From Occultella glacieicola (lineage in GTDB: Bacteria; Actinomycetota; Actinomycetes; Actinomycetales; Beutenbergiaceae), in NCBI RefSeq assembly GCF_004353825.1, contig NZ_SMNA01000009.1:556-64555 (forward strand): a DNA stretch of 64,000 nt, in the 5' to 3' direction. Positions 37,810-45,899 of this stretch are shown here, in pieces. The position numbers and the translations under genes are program-made. Every line of letters begins with the position of its first letter. The stretch's first letter is position 1. The notes beneath the pieces are model-generated. The model was not told where the DNA came from, ran no database searches, and worked only from the letters and a program-made list of their open reading frames with translations.

Positions 37810-38063
37810 CGCGGCACCATGCCACGGCTGCGGACGCCCTTCCACGGACTGCACGTGACCGTGTGGATCGCGACGCATCCGCGCCTCACTGTGGGCACGG
37901 GACGGAGCGACGGGGAGCCCGGGGACACCCGGGGTCCCGTTCACGGTTCCCTGGCGACGTGCGTGGCGCGTCGCAGCGGCACCGCTAGCAGGCCCCACCA
38001 CGTGCCCACGGCTGACGGGTTTCTGGCGGGGTACTCGATGCATCGCCATCGAACCACTAGCGA
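37810..38063. other. Spacer between pseudogene and glgC
   Basis: 254 bases with no supported gene. It holds copy 3 of the palindromic element (37943-37985). The rest is GC-rich without recognised signals; the pseudogene promoter should lie just right of 37809, but I cannot place it. Confidence 0.5.
37943..37985. repeat. Palindromic intergenic element, copy 3
   Basis: Inner stem GCGACG (37954-37959) and CGTCGC (37969-37974) around the 9-base loop TGCGTGGCG. The left flank starts ACGGTTCCC as in the other copies; the outer stem is degraded. It lies between the pseudogene promoter side and the glgC 3' end. Confidence 0.75.
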
Positions 38064-39308
38064 TCAGTCCGCGGTGATCCGGGTGCCCTTCGGGACGACG
38101 GTGACCCCCGACGGGGTCACTGCGAAGCCGCGGCTGGCGTCGAGTTCGCGGTCGACGCCCACCGTGGCTCCGGGCTCGACCTCCACGAACTTGTCCAGGA
38201 TCGCCTTGCGGACCTCCGCGCGCCGGTGCACCTGCACGCCGTCCATGAGAACGGAGTCGGCCACCGAGGACCACGAGTTGACCCGGGTCCCCGGGGACAG
38301 GATCGAGCCGGACACGTCGCCGCCCGAGACCACGACGCCGGGGGAGATGATCGAGTCGTGGGCCTGGCCGACCCGGTCGGCAGAGGCGTGCACGAACTTC
38401 GCCGGCGGCAGCCCCACGTAGCCGGTGTGCAGCGGCCAGTCGTCGTTGTAGAGGTTGAACACCGGCTCGACGGTGATCAGGTCCTGGTTCGCCTCGTAGT
38501 ACGCGTCGAGCGTCCCGACGTCGCGCCAGTAGTCCCGGTCCCGGTCGGTCGAGCCGGCGACGTCGTTGTGGATGAAGTCGTACAGGCCGCACTGCCCGCG
38601 GTCGACGAAGTAGGGCACGATGTCGCCGCCCATGTCATGGCGGGAGGAGGTCGAGGCGGCGTCCTTGGTGACGGCGTCCAGCAACGCGTCGGCGTTCATC
38701 ACATAGTTGCCCATCGAGGCCAGGACCTCCTGCGGGGAGTCGGCCAGGCCGACCGGGTCGGTCGGCTTCTCCAGGAACTCCGCGATCCGCAGCGGATCGG
38801 AGGCATCCGCGGAGATCACACCGAACTGGTCGGCGAGGGCGATCGGCTGCCGGATCCCGGCCACCGTCATCTCCGCCCCGGAGGAGATGTGGGAGGCGAC
38901 CATCTGGGAGAAGTCCATCCGGTACACGTGGTCGGCCCCCACCACGACGACGATGTCGGGGCGCTCGTCGTCCATGATGTTCAGCGACTGGTAGATCGCG
39001 TCGGCGCTGCCGAGGAACCAGTTCTTGCCGACCCGCTGCTGCGCCGGCACCGGGGCCACGTAGTTGCCCAGCAGGTGTGACATCCGCCAGGTCTTGGCGA
39101 TGTGTCGGTCCAGGGAGTGCGACTTGTACTGCGTCAGCACCACGACCTTGAGGTAACCGGAGTTGACGACGTTGGAGAGGGCGAAGTCGATCAGGCGGTA
39201 GATGCCGCCGAACGGGACGGCCGGCTTCGCGCGATCAGCCGTCAGCGGCATCAATCGCTTTCCTTCTCCGCCGGCGAGGACGATCGCGAGAACTCGTGGT
39301 GCTGCCAT
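38064..39308 (-). CDS. glgC: Glucose-1-phosphate adenylyltransferase
   Basis: 414 aa from ATG 39308, preferred over ATG 39320 because TATGGT lies 7 bases upstream (leaderless pattern) and the family begins near [20 protein letters not shown]. It makes ADP-glucose for glycogen and alpha-glucan. Motifs: [13 protein letters not shown] nucleotide loop, [51 protein letters not shown], and a C-terminal left-handed beta-helix ([20 protein letters not shown]). It is divergent from the glycogen synthase gene, as in mycobacteria. Confidence 0.95.
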   Translation of the reverse strand: MAAPRVLAIVLAGGEGKRLMPLTADRAKPAVPFGGIYRLIDFALSNVVNSGYLKVVVLTQYKSHSLDRHIAKTWRMSHLLGNYVAPVPAQQRVGKNWFLGSADAIYQSLNIMDDERPDIVVVVGADHVYRMDFSQMVASHISSGAEMTVAGIRQPIALADQFGVISADASDPLRIAEFLEKPTDPVGLADSPQEVLASMGNYVMNADALLDAVTKDAASTSSRHDMGGDIVPYFVDRGQCGLYDFIHNDVAGSTDRDRDYWRDVGTLDAYYEANQDLITVEPVFNLYNDDWPLHTGYVGLPPAKFVHASADRVGQAHDSIISPGVVVSGGDVSGSILSPGTRVNSWSSVADSVLMDGVQVHRRAEVRKAILDKFVEVEPGATVGVDRELDASRGFAVTPSGVTVVPKGTRITAD

Positions 39309-39315
39309 GATCTGA

Positions 39316-39321
39316 ACCATA
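39316..39321 (-). promoter_or_regulatory. glgC -10 hexamer (leaderless type)
   Basis: On the minus strand TATGGT is followed by TCAGATC and the ATG at 39308. No strong -35 is visible. Confidence 0.5.
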
Positions 39322-39427
39322 GGGTGAGGCGAGGGTTCCCACCATCGCTTGCCACGGATTGTTTCAACGCCGGTCCGCGCGCGGCCAACGGGGGTCCCGC
39401 GGCACGGGAAACGGAAGGAGTTCGCCG

Positions 39428-40630
39428 ATGCGTGTCGATCTGCTGACCAGGGAGTTTCCGCCGAAGGTCTATGGGGGAGCGGGGGTGCACGTCACCGAGC
39501 TCGCGGCGGTCCTCGCCGAGCAGATCGAGGTGCAGGTCCGGTGCTTCGACGGACCCCGGCCGGACGCCGTCGGGGTGACCGGGTACGACGTGCCGCCGGG
39601 CCTGGACGGTGCCAACCCGGCGCTGGCCACCCTGGGCGTGGACCTGGAGATGGCCGCGGACGTGGGCGGTGCGGACCTGGTGCACTCGCACACCTGGTAC
39701 GCCAACCTCGCCGGCCACCTGGGCGGCCTGCTCCACGACATCCCCCACGTGCTCTCCGCGCACAGCCTCGAGCCGCTGCGACCCTGGAAGGCCGAGCAGC
39801 TCGGCGGCGGGTACGCCATCTCGAGCTGGGCCGAGCGGACCGCCTACGAGGGTGCGGCCCGGGTCATCGCGGTGAGCGCCGGGATGCGCTCGGACATCCT
39901 GCGCAGCTACCCGCAGCTGGACCCCGAGAAGGTGGTCGTGGTGCACAACGGGATCGACCTCGACTCGTGGCGGCGCCCCGAGCCCGCCGAGGTGGACGCC
40001 GTCGCCGCGAAGTACGGGGTCGACCGTGGCCGCCCCACCGTGATCTTCGTCGGCCGGATCACCCGCCAGAAGGGCCTGCCCTACCTGCTCCGGGCGGTGC
40101 GCGACCTGCCGTCCGAGGTGCAGATCATCATGTGTGCCGGGGCGCCGGACACCCCGGAGATCGCGGCCGAGGTCAAGAACGCGTTCGCGCAGCTCACCAC
40201 CGAACGCACCGGGGTGATCTGGATCGACGAGATGCTGCCCCGCGCCGAGGTGGTCGCCCTGCTCGCCGCGTCCACCGTCTTCGTCTGCCCGTCGGTCTAC
40301 GAGCCGCTCGGCATCGTGAACCTGGAGGCGATGGCCGTCGGGCTGCCCGTGGTGGCCTCGGCCACCGGCGGCATCCCCGAGGTGGTCGACGACGGCGAGA
40401 CCGGGCTGTTGGTGCCGATCGAGCAGGTGACCGACGGCACCGGGACGCCGGTGCACCCGGACGTCTTCGTCCGCGACCTGGCCGCGGCCCTGACCGAGCT
40501 CACCTCGGATCCCGAGCGCGCGGCGCGGATGGGGGTGGCCGGACGGGCCCGCGCGGAGGAGCACTTCTCCTGGCAGGCCATCGGGGAGCGCACCCTCGAG
40601 GTGTATCGGGACGTGCTCGCGCAGCGGTGA
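39428..40630 (+). CDS. glgA: GT4-type glycogen synthase (GlgA/GlgM)
   Basis: 400 aa. ATG 39428 chosen because GGAAGGAG lies 9 bases upstream. GT-B glycosyltransferase of the actinobacterial GT4 kind, not the larger GT5 enzyme of E. coli: [20 protein letters not shown] at the N-terminus, [35 protein letters not shown], and the EX7E motif [20 protein letters not shown]. The mycobacterial homologue uses ADP-glucose to elongate glucan or to make maltose-1-phosphate (GlgM). Which reaction dominates here is not visible. It is divergent from glgC, with 119 bases between starts. Confidence 0.93.
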   Translation: MRVDLLTREFPPKVYGGAGVHVTELAAVLAEQIEVQVRCFDGPRPDAVGVTGYDVPPGLDGANPALATLGVDLEMAADVGGADLVHSHTWYANLAGHLGGLLHDIPHVLSAHSLEPLRPWKAEQLGGGYAISSWAERTAYEGAARVIAVSAGMRSDILRSYPQLDPEKVVVVHNGIDLDSWRRPEPAEVDAVAAKYGVDRGRPTVIFVGRITRQKGLPYLLRAVRDLPSEVQIIMCAGAPDTPEIAAEVKNAFAQLTTERTGVIWIDEMLPRAEVVALLAASTVFVCPSVYEPLGIVNLEAMAVGLPVVASATGGIPEVVDDGETGLLVPIEQVTDGTGTPVHPDVFVRDLAAALTELTSDPERAARMGVAGRARAEEHFSWQAIGERTLEVYRDVLAQR

Positions 40631-40708
40631 CCATCGGGTGGGCGAGTGGGCCCGCGTGGGCTGAGTGGGCCGAGCGGCACGGCGTGCGGCTCGCGCTCGC
40701 GGACCGGG

Positions 40709-41518
40709 TCAGGCCCGACGGGGTGCGCTCGCGCTCGCGGCGGTGAGCGCCCGTCGAGCCGCGGCGGCCACGTGCCGGAGCGCGGCCGAACGCTGATCGG
40801 CCTGCCAGGCGTTCACGGCGGCGCCGTCGTCCGTGCGGGCGAGTTCCACGATCGCGGTGAGGCGGACGGCGCGCACGAGCAGATCCGTGCGGCGCGCGTC
40901 CTGGCCGGGGGGCAGCCGGACCTCCAGCGCCGGGGGCACCACGGAGGAGGCCAGCATCGAGATCTCCTCGGCGGCCTCCTCGCGCCAGCGCGCCACGTCC
41001 ATCCGGCTGAGCGCCTCGATGGCGACGTTCAGGGCCTCGGCGAGCCCTGCCCTGGCCTCACCGAGGGAGTCCACCGCGGGCGGCCGGGACGCCCCGCCGA
41101 ACACCCGCCACGCCACCATCGCCCCCGGCTCCAGGGCCGATCCGAACTCGGTGACGAACGGTACGGCCACGAAGGAGCCCGTGGCCGCCGCCCCGTCGGA
41201 ACCGACGCCGACCGGCAGGCCCGCCGGGGGACCGGACACCACGAGTGCCTCGCCCACCTCCATGGCTGCCTCCCCGGCGGTCCCCCCGAGCGCGAACGGC
41301 TCACCCGGGGCCGGTAGCACCGCGGCGACCTGGCCACCACCCGCCCGCAGCAGCAGTTCCGCGAGCGAGCCGGCGCCGTCGACCGTGTTGACGGTGTGTG
41401 GTTCGTCCTCGCCGACGATCGCCGCGAGCGCGTCCGAGACGGACGGCTCGGCCTCGGGATCGCGAAGGGCGTCGACCCAGAGTGCGGCCAGCACGCTGCG
41501 CGGCACGTCGATGGTCAC
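40709..41518 (-). CDS. Conserved actinobacterial protein of unknown function
   Basis: 269 aa, GTG start; TAGGTT lies 6 bases upstream (leaderless pattern). The protein is Ala/Val/Glu-rich without membrane segments or known catalytic motifs. The first half has a Gly-rich beta-type region (VNTVDGAGSLAELLLRAGGG), the second half is helical (ALNVAIEALSRMDVARWREE) and ends in an Ala-rich basic tail. It reminds me of actinobacterial proteins annotated only as hypothetical. Its start is 33 bases from that of the divergent ABC ATPase, so the two are probably controlled together. Confidence 0.75.
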   Translation of the reverse strand: MTIDVPRSVLAALWVDALRDPEAEPSVSDALAAIVGEDEPHTVNTVDGAGSLAELLLRAGGGQVAAVLPAPGEPFALGGTAGEAAMEVGEALVVSGPPAGLPVGVGSDGAAATGSFVAVPFVTEFGSALEPGAMVAWRVFGGASRPPAVDSLGEARAGLAEALNVAIEALSRMDVARWREEAAEEISMLASSVVPPALEVRLPPGQDARRTDLLVRAVRLTAIVELARTDDGAAVNAWQADQRSAALRHVAAAARRALTAASASAPRRA

Positions 41519-41551
41519 ATGCCGAACCTAGGTCAATTAGGGTCTTCAGTC
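41519..41551. promoter_or_regulatory. Shared 33-bp divergent leaderless promoter
   Basis: Minus strand: TAGGTT at 41530-41525 with 6 bases to GTG 41518. Plus strand: TAGGGT at 41538-41543 with 8 bases to ATG 41552. There is no room for ribosome sites, and the -35 boxes of each must lie inside the other gene's coding start. AATTAG/CTAATT symmetry is around 41535. Confidence 0.6.
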
Positions 41552-42373
41552 ATGGGTGACGTGCTGCAGTTCGACGAGGTGAGCGTCCGTCGCGGGGCCA
41601 AGACCATTCTCGACGGCGTGAACTGGTCGGTCGAGGAGGGGGAGCGGTGGGTGGTGCTCGGCCCGAACGGGGCCGGCAAGACCACGATCGTGCAACTGGC
41701 CTCGGCACGCATGCACCCGAGTTCGGGTCAGGTGGAGATCCTCGGCGAGCGGATGGGTGCCGTGGACGTGTTCGAACTGCGCCCGCGCATCGGCCTCGCC
41801 AGCGCCGCGCTCGCCGATCGGATCCCCGGCGGGGAGACCGTCCTGGACGTGGTCCTGACCGCGTCGTACGGGGTCACCGGGCGCTGGCGGGAGAGTTACG
41901 AGTCGCTCGACGTCGGCCGCGCCCGGGACCTGCTCGGTGCGTTCGACGTGGCCGACCTGAGCGGCCGGTTCTTCGGGACGCTCTCGGAGGGCGAGCGCAA
42001 GCGGGTCCAGATCGCCCGAGCGCTGATGACCGACCCGGAGGTGCTGATCCTCGACGAGCCGGGCGCCGGACTCGACCTGGGCGGCCGGGAGGAACTGGTG
42101 GCCGCCCTCGGGGAGCTGGCCGCGGACGTCTACTCACCCGTGCTCATCCTGATCACCCACCACGTCGAGGAGATCCCGCCGGGCTTCACCGACGGACTTC
42201 TGCTGCGCGAGGGACGCGTGGAGGCCGCCGGGCCGCTCGAGGACGTGATGTCCCCGCAACACCTCTCGCGTACGTTCGGGCTCGACCTGCTGGTGGAGCG
42301 GCACGCCGAGCGGTGGTCCGCCCGGGCACTGAGCGCCGGCGAGCGTGAGTCACAGCGGCGCCACGTGCTTTAA
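41552..42373 (+). CDS. Stand-alone ABC ATP-binding protein (YlmA/ModF-like)
   Basis: 273 aa, ATG start. A complete ABC domain: [18 protein letters not shown] (Walker A), FFGTLSEGERKRVQIARALM (signature TLSEGER rather than LSGGQ), EVLILDEPGAGLDLGGREEL (Walker B) and LILITHHVEEIPPGF (switch). The SEGER signature and DEPGAGLD are typical of single ABC proteins of the YlmA group, which have no permease partner; none is nearby here. Function unknown, with a non-transport role possible. An AT-rich spacer then separates it from the NfeD gene. Confidence 0.88.
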   Translation: MGDVLQFDEVSVRRGAKTILDGVNWSVEEGERWVVLGPNGAGKTTIVQLASARMHPSSGQVEILGERMGAVDVFELRPRIGLASAALADRIPGGETVLDVVLTASYGVTGRWRESYESLDVGRARDLLGAFDVADLSGRFFGTLSEGERKRVQIARALMTDPEVLILDEPGAGLDLGGREELVAALGELAADVYSPVLILITHHVEEIPPGFTDGLLLREGRVEAAGPLEDVMSPQHLSRTFGLDLLVERHAERWSARALSAGERESQRRHVL

Positions 42374-42420
42374 ACTTCCTTTACACTGCATTCAACGGCG
42401 AGGTTCGAGGGGAGGCAGCG
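42374..42420 (+). promoter_or_regulatory. Promoter and ribosome site of the NfeD-SPFH unit
   Basis: A locally AT-rich stretch (tttaaacttcctttacactg) holds TACACT at 42382-42387 as a likely -10, and GGGGAGG at 42409-42415 is the ribosome site before ATG 42421. Confidence 0.55.
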
Positions 42421-42906
42421 ATGAACTACGGCTGGTTGTGGTGGCTCGGAGCGGCGTTGCTCCTCGGGGTCGTCGAGATGCTCACAGTCGACCTGTTGTT
42501 CCTGATGTTGGCCGGTGGCGCGGTGGCCGGCGCGGTCGCGGCCGGGCTCGGTGCCCCGTTCTGGGTGTCCGCACTCGTCGCCGCCGCGACATCGATCCTG
42601 CTGATCTTCGCGGTCCGGCCGTGGGCGTTGGCGCACCTGAAGAAGACCACCCCGGACGCCGACACGAACATCTCCGCGCTCACCGGTCGCACCGCCACGG
42701 TCCTGGCGGACGTCACCCAGCAGACCGGCCGGGTCAAGCTCGCCGGGGAGGTCTGGACCGCGCGGGTGGAGCAACCGGGCGTGGTGCTGCAGGTCGGCGC
42801 GGTGGTGTCGGTGGTCCGCATCGAGGGAGCCACGGCCGTGGTCGCCCCGCAGGCGGTGCCGCAGAACCCGAGCCAGCCGTACGGCACACCCGGTCCCGGT
42901 TACTGA
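42421..42906 (+). CDS. NfeD family membrane protein
   Basis: 161 aa, ATG with a GGGGAGG ribosome site. Three hydrophobic helices in the first 75 residues (WWLGAALLLGVVEMLTVDLL, FLMLAGGAVAGAVAAGL, VSALVAAATSILLIFAV), then a soluble OB-fold domain (TGRTATVLADVTQQTGRVKL, VVVRIEGATAVV-like end). NfeD proteins pair with SPFH/stomatin proteins in membrane microdomains; the partner gene follows after 62 bases. The short Pro/Gln-rich C-terminus is probably flexible. Confidence 0.9.
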   Translation: MNYGWLWWLGAALLLGVVEMLTVDLLFLMLAGGAVAGAVAAGLGAPFWVSALVAAATSILLIFAVRPWALAHLKKTTPDADTNISALTGRTATVLADVTQQTGRVKLAGEVWTARVEQPGVVLQVGAVVSVVRIEGATAVVAPQAVPQNPSQPYGTPGPGY

Positions 42907-42968
42907 TCGACGACCTTCACACGAACGGCCCGCGGCGCGCGGGCCGGAGGAAACCAAAGGGGTAGTTC

Positions 42969-44141
42969 ATGGATTTCGGTCAGGTAGTCGGAGCAATCAT
43001 CCTGATCCTGGTGGTGATCTTCGTGATCGTGGCGGCCCGCCGCGCGATCCGGATCGTGCCTCAGGCGGTGGCGCTCATCGTCGAGCGTCTCGGGCGGTAC
43101 CAGACGACCATGTACGCCGGGCTGCACCTGCTGATCCCATTCGTGGACCGCGTCCGGGCCGGCGTCGACCTGCGTGAGCAGGTCGTGCCGTTCCCGCCCC
43201 AGCCGGTGATCACCTCCGACAACCTCGTGGTCAGCATCGACACCGTGATCTACTTCCAGGTCACCGACCCGAAGTCCGCCACCTACGAGATCGCGAACTA
43301 CATCCAGGGCATCGAGCAGCTCACGGTCACCACGCTCCGGAACATCATCGGTTCGATGGACCTCGAGCAGACGCTGACCAGCCGTGACCAGATCAACGGC
43401 CAGCTCCGTGGGGTCCTGGACGAGGCCACCGGCCGCTGGGGCATCCGCGTGAACCGCGTCGAGCTGAAGGCCATCGACCCGCCCCAGAGCGTGCAGGGTG
43501 CGATGGAGCAGCAGATGCGCGCCGAGCGTGACCGTCGTGCCGCGATCCTCACCGCCGAGGGTGTCAAGCAGTCCCAGATCCTCACCGCCGAGGGTGAGAA
43601 GCAGTCCTCGATCCTGCGCGCCGAGGGCCAGGCCCAGGCTGCGATCCTCAAGGCCCAGGGTGAGTCGCGCGCCATCCTCCAGGTGTTCGACGCGATCCAC
43701 CGCGGCGACGCCGACCCCAAGCTGCTGGCCTACCAGTACCTGCAGATGCTGCCGCAGATCGCGAACGGCTCCTCCTCCAAGCTCTGGGTGGTGCCCGCCG
43801 AGTTCACGGCGGCGCTCGGCTCGATCACCTCGGCGTTCGGCGGCGGCGAGACGCCCCCGCCCACGTCCGGTGGCGACGCGCCGTCCGGTCGCGGCCCCGA
43901 CCGTGGCGATGGCCCGGAGATGATCGAGGGCCTGGACATCTCCCTGCCGGAGACCGCGTTGCAGGACCCCGCGGAGGCACTGCGGGAGGCCCGGAGCCAG
44001 GTGGACGAGGCGACGGCCGAGGCGAGCACCGCCGGTGAGCACACCGGGGTGCCGTTCGACCGGTCGTCCGAGGTCGGGCAGGCCGCGCCGGACGAGCCGA
44101 TTCCGCCCGCAGCGAAGCCGTGGAGTCCGCACGGGGAGTGA
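42969..44141 (+). CDS. SPFH/Band 7 (stomatin/paraslipin-like) protein
   Basis: 390 aa, ATG with GGAGGAAACCAAAGGGG upstream. One N-terminal membrane helix (GAIILILVVIFVIVAARRAI) precedes a Band 7 domain (VPQAVALIVERLGRYQTTMY, VVSIDTVIYFQVTDPKSATY, NIIGSMDLEQTLTSRDQING). A coiled coil with repeated ILTAEGVKQSQILTAEG / ILRAEGQAQAAILKAQG units follows at about 185-235. The last 95 residues are Pro/Asp/Glu-rich and look disordered. It acts as an oligomeric membrane organiser with NfeD. Very similar pairs are found across actinobacteria; the client proteins are unknown. Confidence 0.93.
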   Translation: MDFGQVVGAIILILVVIFVIVAARRAIRIVPQAVALIVERLGRYQTTMYAGLHLLIPFVDRVRAGVDLREQVVPFPPQPVITSDNLVVSIDTVIYFQVTDPKSATYEIANYIQGIEQLTVTTLRNIIGSMDLEQTLTSRDQINGQLRGVLDEATGRWGIRVNRVELKAIDPPQSVQGAMEQQMRAERDRRAAILTAEGVKQSQILTAEGEKQSSILRAEGQAQAAILKAQGESRAILQVFDAIHRGDADPKLLAYQYLQMLPQIANGSSSKLWVVPAEFTAALGSITSAFGGGETPPPTSGGDAPSGRGPDRGDGPEMIEGLDISLPETALQDPAEALREARSQVDEATAEASTAGEHTGVPFDRSSEVGQAAPDEPIPPAAKPWSPHGE

Positions 44142-44148
44142 GATGCTG

Positions 44149-44170
44149 ACACGGTGTAACGTCACCGTGT
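44149..44170. promoter_or_regulatory. Operator/promoter of the heterodimeric ABC exporter
   Basis: Perfect inverted arms ACACGGTG (44149-44156) and CACCGTGT (44163-44170) flank TAACGT (44157-44162), which fits a -10 hexamer 6 bases before GTG 44169. A bound regulator would cover the -10, the transcription start and the start codon at once. No regulator gene is adjacent. Confidence 0.6.
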
Positions 44171-45899
44171 GCTGCGACTGGTCCGGACCTTCCTGAAGCC
44201 GTACACGTCGGCGATCGCCATCGTCTGCGTGCTCCAGTTCGTGCAGACGATGGCGGCCCTGTACCTGCCGACGCTGAACGCCCGCATCATCGATCAGGGC
44301 GTGGTCACGGGTGACACGGACTTCATCATGCGCACCGGCGCCCTGATGCTCGGCATCTCGCTGGTGCAGATGGCCGCGAACGTGGTCGCGATCTACTTCG
44401 GCGCCCGCACGGCGATGGCCCTCGGCCGGGACCTGCGGGAGGCGCTGTTCGGCCGGATCATGGACTTCTCGGCGCAGGAGATGTCCGCGCTCGGGACGCC
44501 GTCGCTGATCACCCGCTCCACGAACGACGTGCAGCAGGTGCAGATGTTCGTGTTCATGTCCCTGACCATGATCATCACGGCGCCGATCATGCTCGTCGGC
44601 GGCATCATCATGGCGGTCCAGGAGGACGCCGGACTCTCGCTCCTGCTCGTGGTCGTGGTGCCGGTGCTGGGCGGCACCATGGCCGTGGTGGCCAGCCGGA
44701 TGGTGCCCTACTTCCGCAGCATGCAGAAGCGGATCGACACGATCAACGGGATCCTGCGCGAGCAGATCACCGGGATCCGGGTGGTCCGGGCGTTCGTGAA
44801 GGAGCACGACGAGCAGGCCCGGTTCGCCCGCGCGAACAGCGAGCTGCGCGACGTCGCGATCCGGGTGGGCTGGGTGCTCGCGTTCGCCCTCCCGCTCGTG
44901 ATGCTGATCGTCAACGGTGCCTCGGTCGCGGTCATGTGGTTCGGCGCGCAGCGGGTCGACTCCGGGGCGATGGAGATCGGCTCCATCGTTGCGTTCCTGA
45001 GCTACCTGATGTTCATCCTGTTCGCCGTGATGATGGCGACGATGATGTTCATGTTCGCTCCCCGGGCCGTGGTCTCCGGTGAGCGGATCGACGAGGTCCT
45101 CGGCTCCGAACCGACCGTTCTGGCTCCCCTCGACCCGAAGCGACCGGACCGGGTGCGCGGCGCTGTCGAGTTCGACGCGGTCGACTTCCACTACCCGGGT
45201 GCCGAGGCGTCCGTGCTGCACGGGGTCTCGTTCCGCGCCGAGCCGGGCCGGACCACCGCGATCATCGGGTCGACCGGCTCCGGAAAGACCACGCTGCTGA
45301 ACCTGGTGCCGCGGCTCTTCGACGCCTCCGAGGGTGCCGTGCGCATCGACGGGATCGACGTGCGCGACATCGACCCGACGATCATCACCGGCGAGATCGG
45401 GCTGATCCCGCAGAAGCCCTACCTGTTCTCCGGGACGGTGGCCTCGAACCTGCGCTACGGGCGTGAGGACGCCACCGACGAGGAGATGTGGGACGCGCTG
45501 CGGGTCGCCCAGGCCGAGAACTTCGTGCGCTCCATGGACGGCGGCCTCGAGGCGGAGATCGCGCAGGGCGGCACGAACGTCTCCGGCGGTCAGCGCCAAC
45601 GCCTCGCGATCGCGCGGGCGCTGATCCGCAAGCCGTCCATCTACCTGTTCGACGACTCCTTCTCCGCACTGGACTACGCGACCGACGCGGCGCTGCGGGT
45701 CGCGCTACGGCCGCGGACCCGGGACGCGAGCGTGATCATCGTGGCTCAGCGGGTCTCCACGATCAGGGACGCGGACCAGATCCTGGTGCTCGAGCACGGC
45801 CGGGTGGTCGGCGCCGGCTCCCATGACGAACTCCTCGCCACGAACGAGACCTACCAGGAGATCGTCTCCTCGCAGCTGACCGCGGCGGAGGCGGCATGA
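44169..45899 (+). CDS. ABC exporter half-transporter, subunit with degenerate Walker B
   Basis: 576 aa, GTG start (LRLVRTFLKPYTSAIAIVCV). Six membrane helices (residues 15-300), then an ABC domain: Walker A GSTGSGKTTLLNLV, signature NVSGGQRQRLAIARALI, Walker B SIYLFDDSFSALDYATD, and switch His replaced by Gln in IIVAQRVSTI. The catalytic Glu after Walker B is Asp (FDD), as in the degenerate-site subunit of heterodimeric exporters such as TM287/288 and BmrCD. The stop overlaps the partner gene by 4 bases. A drug, peptide or lipid is the likely substrate. Confidence 0.92.
   Translation: MLRLVRTFLKPYTSAIAIVCVLQFVQTMAALYLPTLNARIIDQGVVTGDTDFIMRTGALMLGISLVQMAANVVAIYFGARTAMALGRDLREALFGRIMDFSAQEMSALGTPSLITRSTNDVQQVQMFVFMSLTMIITAPIMLVGGIIMAVQEDAGLSLLLVVVVPVLGGTMAVVASRMVPYFRSMQKRIDTINGILREQITGIRVVRAFVKEHDEQARFARANSELRDVAIRVGWVLAFALPLVMLIVNGASVAVMWFGAQRVDSGAMEIGSIVAFLSYLMFILFAVMMATMMFMFAPRAVVSGERIDEVLGSEPTVLAPLDPKRPDRVRGAVEFDAVDFHYPGAEASVLHGVSFRAEPGRTTAIIGSTGSGKTTLLNLVPRLFDASEGAVRIDGIDVRDIDPTIITGEIGLIPQKPYLFSGTVASNLRYGREDATDEEMWDALRVAQAENFVRSMDGGLEAEIAQGGTNVSGGQRQRLAIARALIRKPSIYLFDDSFSALDYATDAALRVALRPRTRDASVIIVAQRVSTIRDADQILVLEHGRVVGAGSHDELLATNETYQEIVSSQLTAAEAA

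Noticed and set aside
40631-40708. Short direct repeats of gtgggc and of cgctcgcgctcgcgg between glgA and the unknown gene
   Set aside because: The second copy is the 3' end of the minus-strand coding sequence and the rest is simple GC-rich sequence; too weak to call a feature.
42900-45599. Minus-strand open frame of 899 codons opposite the SPFH and ABC genes
   Set aside because: Antisense shadow with His/Asp/Gly-rich low-complexity composition; the plus-strand genes have clear domains.
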